From contig JAKLKU010000005.1 in the NCBI GenBank assembly GCA_023150475.1, positions 186,001 through 250,000 of the forward strand: DNA of 64,000 nt, read 5' to 3'. The stretch's first letter is position 1, and every line of letters starts with the position of its first letter. The notes beneath the pieces were generated by a model. It did not search any database, had not been told where the DNA came from, and saw only the letters and a program-made list of their open reading frames with translations. The translations under genes and the position numbers were made by a program. This stretch comes from Planctomycetota bacterium. Its GTDB lineage: Bacteria > Planctomycetota > UBA1135 > GCA-002686595. This document shows, in pieces, positions 17,753 through 26,461 of this stretch.

Positions 17753-18184
17753 ATGGAGAACAAGATCCGCGCCACTGCCATCGCGATGATCCTGATCGCC
17801 GTCTACGGCATGGGCATGACGGCGATCGGGTTCGTGTCGTCGCTGCTCGTCGAACCTCCGACGCCCGACGAGCTCCGCGGCATGCGCCTGCCGCCGTTCC
17901 TCGCGGAAGTGATGGAGAAGTACGCGGAGAGCCTGCAACACGGTCCGAGCGTCTTCGACGTGCTCTGGGCGATGCTCTCGATCGCGGCGATGTCGTTCGT
18001 GATCTTCGCCGGCATCCGCCTCTACCAACTGCGACAACGCGCCGTCGTGATGGCCGGAGCGATCGTGCTCTTGATTCCCTGCCTCTCGTCGTGCTGCTGC
18101 TCGTGCGGACTGACGCTGGTCATCGGCGTCTGGACGCTCTTCTTGCTCGTCGACCCGCAAGTGAAGGCAGCCTTCAAGTCCTGA
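17753..18184 (+). CDS. Small membrane protein, function unknown
   Basis: 143 aa. Three hydrophobic segments are predicted (about 8-33, 68-88 and 97-130), the last containing a cysteine cluster (CLSSCCCSCGL). The loop between helices 1 and 2 (PPTPDELRGMRLPPF) is amphipathic and probably extracytoplasmic. I do not recognise the family; the layout recalls DUF4064-like small membrane proteins. It stands alone between the oxidoreductase gene (124-nt gap) and a strong hairpin. Confidence 0.75.
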   Translation: MENKIRATAIAMILIAVYGMGMTAIGFVSSLLVEPPTPDELRGMRLPPFLAEVMEKYAESLQHGPSVFDVLWAMLSIAAMSFVIFAGIRLYQLRQRAVVMAGAIVLLIPCLSSCCCSCGLTLVIGVWTLFLLVDPQVKAAFKS

Positions 18185-18203
18185 GCGGGACGAGCGCGAA
18201 CGC

Positions 18204-18231
18204 CGCGCCCCGGTCGAACAACCGGGGCGCG
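18204..18231. terminator. Bidirectional terminator hairpin
   Basis: An 11-bp perfect GC stem (arms 18204-18214 and 18221-18231; core GCGCCCCGGT/ACCGGGGCGC) with the 6-nt loop CGAACA, between the stops of two convergent genes (18184 and 18252). Only a weak T-containing tail (GTTCGTTCG) follows. Confidence 0.8.
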
Positions 18232-18251
18232 TTCGTTCGCGGAGCGAAACG

Positions 18252-18620
18252 TCAGTCCTGCCAGGCGCGGATCACCACGCCGTTCTGCAGCTCGACGTAG
18301 GTCGCGCGCTCGGTCTCGGTCGTCGAATCGGAATCGACGACCAAGAACACGGCGCCGCTCGACTGTTTGCGTTCGCGGTACGTCCACTTCCAGATCTCGG
18401 TGCCGTCGGCGAGCGCTTGGCGCGAGCTCGGTTCCCCGAGCACCGCGATGACGTACTCCGCGGGCTTGCCGGGTTCGATGCGTTGCACCGTCTCGGTGCT
18501 GATGTACTTGCCCGACCGCGTCGTGTGCGAGTCGGCGTGGATGATGCAGGCCGGTGCGAGGCTCAAAGCGAGTCCACAAGCGAGCCGTGCAGAGAGACGG
18601 GAGGTAAGGAGTCGATCCAT
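18252..18620 (-). CDS. BamE/SmpA-like small lipoprotein
   Basis: 122 aa from ATG 18620. A signal peptide ends in the lipobox LAPAC. The mature part has the SmpA/OmlA pattern: a short helix-turn start (VQRIEPGKPAEYVIAVLGEPS) followed by strands (GTEIWKWTYRERK, AVFLVVDSDS, ATYVELQNGVVIRAW). Typical SmpA/BamE proteins are small outer-membrane lipoproteins in the BAM complex, but the fold is also used by other envelope lipoproteins, so a BAM role is only possible. It is convergent with the small membrane protein gene. Confidence 0.7.
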   Translation of the reverse strand: MDRLLTSRLSARLACGLALSLAPACIIHADSHTTRSGKYISTETVQRIEPGKPAEYVIAVLGEPSSRQALADGTEIWKWTYRERKQSSGAVFLVVDSDSTTETERATYVELQNGVVIRAWQD

Positions 18621-19036
18621 GGTTTCCACTGGGGTTGGCGGGGAGGGCGGCGCCGCTTTGGCAACCGCCGTACCAAGACCTCGTCGGGCCCGCGTTCACT
18701 CGCGCGGGCGTCGAGCTCGAGCACCTGCGTGCCAATTCGGCTCGAAGTCGACGAAACGACCACGAACGTGCCCACTCAGGCGGGGCGACTGGCGCCCCAG
18801 AGTTCCGACGCCTCGGAGCACCCACGCCTCGGAGCTCCGGCGCCCCGGAACTCCCACGCCTCGCAGCGAGCCCCTTCGAGTCGTGCACGCCGCGGACGCC
18901 TCACGTCGCTCCGTCGGACCGCGGTGCTCGCCGACCGCTGCACAATCCCTAGGCTTGCCTGTCGATTTCGCAGAGGCTCGCACGTCGTGGGGTTCCGCGC
19001 CCGACGTGGGCGCGCTCGAAACCGAAAGGCCTCCCC
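18621..19036. other. Intergenic region with imperfect repeats and ECF42-type promoter
   Basis: About 415 nt without a supportable gene. At 18791-18870 the core ACGCCTCGGAGC occurs three times (near 18808, 18824 and, with one change, 18856), alternating with GGCGCCCC-type pieces. Near the right end lies the predicted promoter at 18960-18986. Confidence 0.55.
18960..18986 (+). promoter_or_regulatory. Predicted ECF42-dependent promoter
   Basis: TGTCGA at 18960-18965 and CGTC at 18983-18986 are separated by 17 nt. This matches the target motif described for the ECF42 group (TGTCGA at -35, CGA/TC at -10). It lies about 50 nt before the DGPF-protein start and upstream of the ECF42 gene itself, as expected for autoregulation. 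Confidence 0.75.
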
Positions 19037-19396
19037 ATGAACCAGTACCTGATCCTGCTCCACGACCGCAAAGACTTCGGCTCCGACCTGTCGCCCGAGG
19101 ACATGCAGCGCATCATCGGCGAGTACGTCGCTTGGTCCGAGCGACTGCGCAGCGCGGGCAAGCTGCTCGGCGGCGAGAAGCTCTGCGACGGCGAAGGCAA
19201 GGTCCTCCGCGAGAAGTCCGGCAAAGCCACCGTCACCGACGGCCCATTCTCCGAAGGCAAAGAAGTCGTCGGAGGTTATTTTCTGATCCAGGCCGAGAGT
19301 TACGAAGAAGCGCTGGGACTCTGCCGCGGCAACCCGCACACCAAGTACGGCGGGACGCTGGAGCTCCGGCGCATCGAAGTGCTCGACGGTCACTGA
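19037..19396 (+). CDS. DGPF-domain (YCII-related) protein
   Basis: 119-aa cytoplasmic protein of the YCII/DGPF family: MNQYLILLHDRKD start, a central TVTDGPFSEGKEVVGGYFLI with the name-giving DGPF motif, and EALGLCRGNPH. DGPF proteins are the regular genomic partners and targets of ECF42 sigma factors. Their biochemical role is unknown, though the ferredoxin-like YCII fold suggests small-ligand binding or an enzyme. The gene is followed after 13 nt by the ECF42 gene and sits directly behind the predicted ECF42 promoter. Confidence 0.92.
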   Translation: MNQYLILLHDRKDFGSDLSPEDMQRIIGEYVAWSERLRSAGKLLGGEKLCDGEGKVLREKSGKATVTDGPFSEGKEVVGGYFLIQAESYEEALGLCRGNPHTKYGGTLELRRIEVLDGH

Positions 19397-19409
19397 TCCG
19401 AGCGAAACG

Positions 19410-20699
19410 ATGAACCACGGAACGCACGAGCTCGTCGAGCACCTCTTCCGCGCCGAATCCGGCCGGATGCTCGCTGCGCTCGTGCGCATCCTCGGCGCTC
19501 GGCGCATCGAGCTCGCGGAAGAGGCGGTCCAAGACGCGTTGGTGCGCGCGTTGCGCACCTGGCCGATCCGCGGAGTGCCGACCAACCCACGCGCCTGGCT
19601 CGCGACGGCGGCGAAGAACGCGGCGCTCGACCAACTGCGCCGCGCGCGGGAGACGGACGACCACGAAAGCGAACTCGTCGTTTGGAGCGTCCGCGAGGGC
19701 CGTTCCTTCGAGCTCGTCCACGACGACGAACTCGCGGACGACACGCTGCGGATGATGTTCCTCTGCTGTCATCCCGACGTGCCCGAAGAGGCGCGCGCGA
19801 CGTTGATCCTGAAGACCGTCGGCGGCTTCCACGTCAAGGAAATCGCTCGCGCCTACCTCGCGACCGAAGAAGCGATCGCGCAACGCCTCGTGCGCGCGAA
19901 ACGCAGGCTCGTCGAAGGCGGCGCGAGTTTCGAATGGCCGCCCGAGGCGGAGCTCGCCGAGCGCTACGACGCCGTGCTCGAGGCGCTCTACTTGCTCTTC
20001 AACGAAGGCTACTCCGCGTGCAGCGGCGAAGAGCTCTTGCGCGCGGACTGCCTCAAGGAAGCGCTGCGACTCGCGAGCCTGCTCGCCACGCACCCGGCGA
20101 CGCGCTCGCCGAAAGTCGATGCGTTGGTCGCGTTGATGTGCTTCCAAGCATCGCGCAGCCGTGCCCGCGTCGACGACGCCGGCAACGTGCTCTTGCTCGA
20201 GGACCAGGATCGTCGTCTCTGGGACCGCGCGTTGATCGCCCGCGGTTTCCGACACCTCGAGCGCGCGACCGTCGCGAACGAACTCACCACGTATCACGTC
20301 GAAGCCGGCATCGCTGCGTGCCACGCCGCCGCGCCGAACTTCGAAGCGACCGACTGGGAGCGCATCGTCTACTTCTACGACCTCGCGCTCGAGCGCAACG
20401 ATTCACCGGTCGTCCGCCTGAACCGCGCCGTCGCGATCGCGGAACGCGACGGCAATTGGGCGGCGCTCGCGGAGCTCGACGAACTCGAGCACCATCCGCG
20501 CATGGCGCGCTTCTTCCTGTTCTTCGCCGTGCGCGGAGAGCTCGAACGCCGCGCAGGCCGCAACGACCGCGCGCAGCGCGCTTTCGAGCGGGCGCTCGAA
20601 CTCCCGTGCACCGCGCCGGAGCGCGAGCTCGTGCAACGTCGCTTGGCGCGCTGCACGGGCTCGGCGCCGACGATCTTCGGCACCACGGGCAAGCGCTGA
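19410..20699 (+). CDS. ECF42-group sigma factor with C-terminal TPR-like extension
   Basis: 429 aa, far longer than a plain ECF factor. Region 2 (about 10-80; FRAESGRMLAALVRILG…VQDALVRAL…PRAWLATAAKNAALDQLRR) and region 4 (about 115-180; LRMMFLCCHPDVPEEARATL…KEIARAYLATEEAIAQRLVRAKRR) are followed by the DUF6596/TPR-rich domain (about 190-415; YLLFNEGYSA, LCRLNRAVA-type segment VVRLNRAVAIAERDG, YFYDLALERN). In ECF42 factors this extension is needed for activity and replaces an anti-sigma factor. Its neighbour is the DGPF protein, the hallmark of the group. Confidence 0.93.
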   Translation: MNHGTHELVEHLFRAESGRMLAALVRILGARRIELAEEAVQDALVRALRTWPIRGVPTNPRAWLATAAKNAALDQLRRARETDDHESELVVWSVREGRSFELVHDDELADDTLRMMFLCCHPDVPEEARATLILKTVGGFHVKEIARAYLATEEAIAQRLVRAKRRLVEGGASFEWPPEAELAERYDAVLEALYLLFNEGYSACSGEELLRADCLKEALRLASLLATHPATRSPKVDALVALMCFQASRSRARVDDAGNVLLLEDQDRRLWDRALIARGFRHLERATVANELTTYHVEAGIAACHAAAPNFEATDWERIVYFYDLALERNDSPVVRLNRAVAIAERDGNWAALAELDELEHHPRMARFFLFFAVRGELERRAGRNDRAQRAFERALELPCTAPERELVQRRLARCTGSAPTIFGTTGKR

Positions 20700-20894
20700 G
20701 TTCGAGCCCGTTCGCGCGGCGGGTCGTCGACGGGCTGCGCGGATCGCCGCTCCAAGGTCTGCGCGTCGCGCGTGCGTCCGACGCTGCTCGCGAATCCGCC
20801 GCCGACCGGGTGCGAGACGGCGAACGAGTGGCTCACCGAGCCGCCGAACGTTCCGGACACCGGCTCGAGCCGTCCGGGGCAGTGTCCGCTGGCG

Positions 20895-22352
20895 TCACAG
20901 CCAGGTGAGCTGCACCGCCGAGCTCAGGTTGCTCGACGTGCCGCACGGACCTTGCGGATCGCGGAACCAGGCTTGGTACGTGCGCGTCACGCCGGGCACC
21001 ACCGCGCCTTGCGCCACGATCGACACGGTCGACTGTGCGGCGCCGGACGCGTCGAGAGTCACGGCTTGCAAGCGCTTGATCGCTCCGCCGGCGCACAGGA
21101 TGCCGTCCTGGAACGGCACGGCGATCGTGTTCACGCCTTGGAAGAAGAGCGCCGGCTTGTTGGCCGCCGCTTGCGTCACGCGCAGCACGAGATCGTCGGC
21201 GGCGACGCTCGCCGAACCGCTCGCCGCGAGCTTCGCGCCGACGCCGCTCGAGTTCTTGCAGCCTTCGCCCGCGACGCTCGAGTTGCCGCAAGGGCACGCC
21301 GCGACCGAGCCGTCGCCCGAGCAGATCGTGGTGCCGACGGGCACGTCGCGCGTGAGCAACACGACGCCGACTTGTCCCGTGACGAGGTTCTGCGCTCCGA
21401 TCGCGATCTGGCGCGCGTCGTTGAGCGCACGGCCGCCGACCCAAACCAATGAAGCCCACTGTCCGGCGGGCGAGATCAGATCGTCGATGGCAAACGTGCC
21501 TTCACCTTCGAAGCGCACGTACGGCGTGATCGTCATGAACGTCAGCATGTCGCCGAGGTCGTTGATCGCCGTCGCGCCGTTGTGCTGACCGCAGTTGCCG
21601 AACACTTCCCAGCCGATCACGTCGGAGTAGCGTGCGACTTGGCGGTTGCAGTTGGTGCTCGTCGTGAGGATCGCGGACGCGGCGACTTGGCCGGATTCGT
21701 TGATGTCCGCGCAGTTGACCGCGCTGTAGCTGCCGGCCGGATGGCCGAGGTTCTCGACGACGAGCGTGTCGAGGTCCAAGCGCTTGCCGGTGACGTCGAC
21801 CAGCACGCGTTGGTCGTTGATCTTCTGCGGATCGAAGACGCCGGTCGCGGAGAGGTCGAAGAGCCCGCTCGGGCCAGTGAAGAGCACCGGCACGCGGAAC
21901 ATGCTGTCCGCCGAGAAACCGACGACGTCGCCGACGTCGTTGACGCCGAGTGCGTTGCTGCGGTTGTCGCCGGGAAGGATGCCGAACTCGACGACGTCGT
22001 AGCCGCCGCCGGTCTTCGGATACCAAGCGCACGCGACGCCGCCGAATTCGGGTGAGAACGAGCTCGAGCTCACCGCGCCGACGATGACCCCTGCGTCATT
22101 GATGTCGTTCGCCCAGCTCGAGAGCCGCCCTGCCGGAAGCGGCAGCGCGGCCGGCGCGGAGCCGGACTTCGCGACCCAGCCGCGCACGCCGCCGAACGTC
22201 GTCGTGTCGTGGCCGACGATCACGCCGCTCGCGTTCATTCGCGTGACGCCCGTGCCGGCGCCGAGGAACTCCGCGGTGTACGTCGGTTGTTGTGCCGCCG
22301 CGACGGACGCGAGCACGCAGGAGACGGTCGAGACGAGGAAGGAATTGCGCAT
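20895..22352 (-). CDS. Secreted HAF-repeat protein with the shared C-terminal domain
   Basis: 485 aa with a signal peptide (MRNSFLVSTVSCVLASVAAAQQ). Residues about 30-325 hold repeats of the 'extracellular HAF' type, seen as the recurring turn INDxGxVVG (ANDINDAGVIVGAV, GVNDVGDVVGFS, ADINESGQVAAS, AINDLGDMLTF), which build a beta-propeller. Residues about 330-485, starting VGTTICSGDGSVAACPCGN, are the Cys-rich domain shared with the genes at 6370 and 9044 (GCKNSSGVGAKL…DDLVL…WFRDPQGPCG). No enzyme motif is seen. It is exported, probably attached to or released from the envelope; the C-terminal domain may be a sorting or anchoring module. Confidence 0.87.
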   Translation of the reverse strand: MRNSFLVSTVSCVLASVAAAQQPTYTAEFLGAGTGVTRMNASGVIVGHDTTTFGGVRGWVAKSGSAPAALPLPAGRLSSWANDINDAGVIVGAVSSSSFSPEFGGVACAWYPKTGGGYDVVEFGILPGDNRSNALGVNDVGDVVGFSADSMFRVPVLFTGPSGLFDLSATGVFDPQKINDQRVLVDVTGKRLDLDTLVVENLGHPAGSYSAVNCADINESGQVAASAILTTSTNCNRQVARYSDVIGWEVFGNCGQHNGATAINDLGDMLTFMTITPYVRFEGEGTFAIDDLISPAGQWASLVWVGGRALNDARQIAIGAQNLVTGQVGVVLLTRDVPVGTTICSGDGSVAACPCGNSSVAGEGCKNSSGVGAKLAASGSASVAADDLVLRVTQAAANKPALFFQGVNTIAVPFQDGILCAGGAIKRLQAVTLDASGAAQSTVSIVAQGAVVPGVTRTYQAWFRDPQGPCGTSSNLSSAVQLTWL

Positions 22353-22579
22353 GTTCGTGGAGGCTCCGTGAGTCCGGCCGGCGGTGGCAAGTCGTGCGCC
22401 GCGTCGGCTCCCTGCGAACCCACGCGTCGCGCGCCCACCGCAAGTTGCGCGGTCCGCGGGCGCCGTCGGTCAATTCGACCCCGAATTCCGTCGCCAGGCG
22501 GCCGGTGCCCGCGCTTCGCCGCTCCAAACCCTGGACGGCCGGCTGCCGAGATCCGGACCGGAGCGCGCCGGTCGACCGC

Positions 22580-25500
22580 TCAGTCTTGCTTCGCGAACGC
22601 GGGGTCGTCGCGTTTGCCGCCGGAGCGCAGGTAGGCGAGCAAATCGAGCACGTCGTCCTCCGCGAACGTGTCGAGCAGTGCATTCGGCATCCGCGACAGC
22701 GCGTGCGGCCGGCGCGCGGCGATGTCGGCGGCCGCGAGCGTCTCCGGCTCGCCGCCGTCGGCGGGCCAGACGCGCACGCCGCCGTTCGGTAGGTCCTCGA
22801 GGCGCCCGATGAAGAGCTCGTCGTCGTGCGTGATCACTTCGAAGTCGCGGTAGAGGTCGGAGATCGTGCGCGACGGATCGACGATCGCTTCCAGGATGTC
22901 GGCATCGCCGAAGCGGCTCGCGACGCCGGTGAGCTCGGGCCCGGAGCCGCCGCCCGCGCCGTCGAAGCGATGGCACTCGAAGCACCGCGCCGCGCGGAAC
23001 GCCTTCTCGCCGCGCCCGAAGTCGCGACCGGCGCGTGCGCGCGGCGCGAGAGCGACGAGTTCGTCGAGCGTCCACGACTTGACGAACGCGCGCGCCTCGA
23101 CGGGCTCGGCCGTGGCCGGTTTCGGCGGATCGACGCGCGTGCCGAGCGCCGCGCGTTCGGCGTCGGTCAGCGTCGCGAGCGCGTCCTGGCGCAGGTTCTC
23201 GAGGTACTTCGCGTAGCTGTTGCCGCCGCTGGTCGTCGAGACGAGTTCGTTCAACTCGGCGAAGAAGCGCGCGCGTTGTTCGAGCGTCCAACCGCTCTTC
23301 AGGTTGCGCAGCGCCCACAGGTACGCGATGCGATCCTCTTGTTTCGTCGCGGCAGCGACGCGCGCGAGCGCCGGTTCGATCACGCGGGCGTCGCCGAGGA
23401 ACACGAGCAAGGTGGCGAGTTCGCGGTTCGCGTCTTCGTTCGGATGCGGGAAGAGCTTCGTCAGCCGTCGCTCGAGCCGCCGAGCGGTCGCTTCGTCGGG
23501 CGCGCCGAGCCGGATGCAGACGAGCTCGAGCACGCGCAACATGTCGAGCAGCTCGGCGTCGCTCTCGCGCGAGGCTGCGTGACGTTCGATCTCGAGTTGC
23601 TCCCACTTGGCGAACGCTCGCGCGCCGACGTCGGGGCCGCCGACGTGCGCGAGGGCGATCAGGAGCTCGACGATCGCGCGCGGCCGCCGTTCGGCGAGTG
23701 CGCGCGGCAGCCAGAGCCCGAGATCCGCCTTCTCGAGCGCGACCCGCGCCGCGTAGCGCACGAAACGATCGGCGTCGCCGAGGTCCTGGATCGCGCGATC
23801 GACGAGTTTCGGGCTCGGCTCGCTCGCGTGGAGCTCGCTCCAGAAGAGCCGCGCGTTCGACGAGTCGCGTTTCGCGATCGGCGCGGGCTTCGTCACCGGC
23901 GCCGTGCGCACCAAGCGATAGAGCGCGGACTGCGTGCGCCGGCCGCCGACCAAGAAGTAGAGCGCGCCGTCGGGCCCGAGCTCGAGATCGGTCAAGGCGA
24001 GCGGCTTGCCTTCGACGAACGGCGCGAACGTCGCCGAGTAGCTCGTGCCTTGCGGCGCGAGCCTGACGGCGTAGATCTTCCCGTAGGCCCAGTCGGCGAC
24101 GAAGAGCGCGCCGCCGCACTCGGTGGCGAGCTCGGGCGCGAAGCGTCCGTAACGATCCGCGCACACGCCGGTCGGCGACGCGACGCCGACGTCGACGAGG
24201 CCCGGCAACGAGTCGGGATAGTACGGAGGCCAACGCCACGAGCCCGTGCGCCAGCCGTAGTCGCCGCCGCTCGTCACGTGCTGCACCATCGTCGGCCGGT
24301 ACCACGGCAGGCCGATGTCCCACTCCATGTCGGAGTCGAACGTGAACATCTCGCGCGCGTCGTCGAACGCGATGTCGTACTGGTTGCGGAAGCCGCACGC
24401 GAAGAGCTCGGCGTCCTTGCCGTCTGGATCGACGCTGACGATCCAACCGCCGGGCGCCGTGATGCCGACCGCGTGACCGTTGGGGTCGGCGTGTTGCGGC
24501 AGGAGTTGGTCCTCGCCCCAGTGCTGCGGCACGCGCGAACGCGCGAGCTCCGGGAGTTTCGTGTGGTTGCCACCGACGAGCCACAGCCGACGCGCGAGCG
24601 GATCGGGCACGACGGCGTGCGGACCGTGTTCGCCGGAACCGTCGAAGCCGATCAACCGTTCCGGCTGCGCGAAACGTTCGTCGTCGAGAACCTTCGCGCG
24701 CCAGAGCCCGGTGCCACATTCGCCGCGCGGCTCCGACATCACGACGTAGAGCGCGCCGAACGCGTGCGCGAGTCCTTGCGCGCAGCCGAGCGGCAGCGGC
24801 AGCTCCTCGACGCGTTCGACCGTGCGCGGCGCGGTCGGATTCGTCGCGGAGACGGCGGAGAACGTCAATCGATAGAGCGCGCCGTACTGATCGCTCGTGA
24901 TCATCCGGCCGCGGTCGTCGAAACACAGCGCGACCCACGAGCCTTGTTTGCGGCGCGGCACCGTGTAGAGCAGCTCCGCGCGATAGCCCTCGGGCACCTT
25001 CAGCTCCTCGGCGGGCGTCGCGCGAGCGGGCTCGAATCGCTTGGCCTCGTGTTTGCCCCACGGATCGGCGCCGAGCGGCGCGAGTTCGAACGCGGGTTGC
25101 CACGCGCTCGCGTCGAACTCGGCGGTGTTCCACCCCGCGCTCGAACCGTCGCCGAAGACGCAACGGGCGTCGCTGACGATCGTCTGCGTCGCGCCGTCGT
25201 CGAACGTGAGCTCGAGCGAGAACATCACGCCCGCCGGGCCTCCGTCGTTCTCGGCGGCGAGCCCGATCACGTTGTCGCCGGTGCGCAGTTGCGACGCGAC
25301 GTCGACGAACACCGGTTGCGCCCAGTCCTCGTTCTCGAGCACTTCCTCGCCATGGATCGTCACGACGCACGCGTTGTCGGCGGCGACGACGAGTTTCGCC
25401 GTGCTGGGCGGGCGCGCGAGCGAGACCGTCCGGCGGAACCACGCCTTTTCGTCGTCGGCGGCGCGCTGCAATGCGTCGGCTCCCGTCCAGATCCACCGCG

Positions 25501-26212
25501 GCACGCCGGGGTCGACGCCGTCGAGCGCGGCCGAGCGGACGCCGAACTCGCGCAAGCGGACGTTCTTGAAGCGCACCTCCATCGGCGGTCCCTGGTGGAG
25601 CTGGAAGGCGAACGTTCCGCGCTGCGCGGCGAGCTGCGGGTCGAGGTCGGTCAACGTCGTCATCGGCACGCCGTTGATCGCGAGCGCGATGGTCGCTCCG
25701 CGCGCGACGACTCGGTACGTGTTCCACTCGTGCGCACGGACGTGTTCGAGCAGCTTCGCGCCGTCGGCGACCTCGAGCGCGGTGCGAGAGCCATTCGCGT
25801 CGTAGCGGACCGCTTCGCCGCGCCGCGCCATCACGCCGCGGCCTTCTTGTTCGTACACGCAGCCGGACCAGTTCGGCCCGTCCTCGAGGTCCGCCTGGTA
25901 ACCCGCGACTTGGTGCTCGCCGAGATCGCGGCTCCGGAACTGGAGGCCCGAGTTGCCGCCGACCAGTTTGAAGTCGAACTCGAGCTCGAAATCCGCGACG
26001 TCGCCGCCGCTCCAGACGAGCCACGTGGTGCGCTCGAGCGGGTTCTCGCGGGTCGATCGGCCGACGAGTTCGCCGCCTTCGACGCTCCAGTAGCGCGAGT
26101 CGCCGTCCCAACCGGCGAGCGAACGGCCGTCGAAGAGCTCGCGCGGCGACTGCGCGTGCGAAACGGCCGGGAGCAGGATCCACGACACGAGGAGGAGCAC
26201 GAGTCGGCGCAT
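22580..26212 (-). CDS. PVC-type multidomain protein: DUF1080 + beta-propeller + HEAT + cytochrome c
   Basis: 1210-aa secreted protein from ATG 26212 (signal peptide MRRLVLLLVSWILLPAVSHA). Order: DUF1080/3-keto-disaccharide hydrolase-like jelly roll (about 22-190; LFDGRSLAGWDG, GNSGLQFRS); a galactose-binding-like domain (about 210-360); a PQQ-dehydrogenase-like six-blade propeller of the PVC 'membrane-bound dehydrogenase' kind (about 390-780; VPEGYRAELLYTV, CGFRNQYDIAFD, DYGWRTGSW); HEAT-like helices (about 790-1000); and a C-terminal cytochrome c with CFECH haem motif, GSGPELTG and a likely distal Met (SRMPN). It probably oxidises a sugar in the periplasm and passes electrons to the haem. 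The fusion of DUF1080 with this whole set is large even for planctomycetes. Confidence 0.9.
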   Translation of the reverse strand: MRRLVLLLVSWILLPAVSHAQSPRELFDGRSLAGWDGDSRYWSVEGGELVGRSTRENPLERTTWLVWSGGDVADFELEFDFKLVGGNSGLQFRSRDLGEHQVAGYQADLEDGPNWSGCVYEQEGRGVMARRGEAVRYDANGSRTALEVADGAKLLEHVRAHEWNTYRVVARGATIALAINGVPMTTLTDLDPQLAAQRGTFAFQLHQGPPMEVRFKNVRLREFGVRSAALDGVDPGVPRWIWTGADALQRAADDEKAWFRRTVSLARPPSTAKLVVAADNACVVTIHGEEVLENEDWAQPVFVDVASQLRTGDNVIGLAAENDGGPAGVMFSLELTFDDGATQTIVSDARCVFGDGSSAGWNTAEFDASAWQPAFELAPLGADPWGKHEAKRFEPARATPAEELKVPEGYRAELLYTVPRRKQGSWVALCFDDRGRMITSDQYGALYRLTFSAVSATNPTAPRTVERVEELPLPLGCAQGLAHAFGALYVVMSEPRGECGTGLWRAKVLDDERFAQPERLIGFDGSGEHGPHAVVPDPLARRLWLVGGNHTKLPELARSRVPQHWGEDQLLPQHADPNGHAVGITAPGGWIVSVDPDGKDAELFACGFRNQYDIAFDDAREMFTFDSDMEWDIGLPWYRPTMVQHVTSGGDYGWRTGSWRWPPYYPDSLPGLVDVGVASPTGVCADRYGRFAPELATECGGALFVADWAYGKIYAVRLAPQGTSYSATFAPFVEGKPLALTDLELGPDGALYFLVGGRRTQSALYRLVRTAPVTKPAPIAKRDSSNARLFWSELHASEPSPKLVDRAIQDLGDADRFVRYAARVALEKADLGLWLPRALAERRPRAIVELLIALAHVGGPDVGARAFAKWEQLEIERHAASRESDAELLDMLRVLELVCIRLGAPDEATARRLERRLTKLFPHPNEDANRELATLLVFLGDARVIEPALARVAAATKQEDRIAYLWALRNLKSGWTLEQRARFFAELNELVSTTSGGNSYAKYLENLRQDALATLTDAERAALGTRVDPPKPATAEPVEARAFVKSWTLDELVALAPRARAGRDFGRGEKAFRAARCFECHRFDGAGGGSGPELTGVASRFGDADILEAIVDPSRTISDLYRDFEVITHDDELFIGRLEDLPNGGVRVWPADGGEPETLAAADIAARRPHALSRMPNALLDTFAEDDVLDLLAYLRSGGKRDDPAFAKQD

Positions 26213-26461
26213 CGGTCGCCAACCTAGCAAACGTGTCGCTGCGCGGATTCGCGCGGCCGCCGGCTCGCCGACCGAAATCGAGCTCGAGTTGAACCACCCC
26301 GAGCTCGTGGAGCGTGTCGGTGTCCGAGCGCGCGCGTCCGGCGTGCGGCTCGGACCGCCCGACTCGCGAGTCGTTCGCGAGGAACGGCGAGGCTCTCCCT
26401 CCGAGTCACCATCCACGACACGCCGGACGCCGCGCGTTCGTTCCTCCGAACCTCCCGTACC

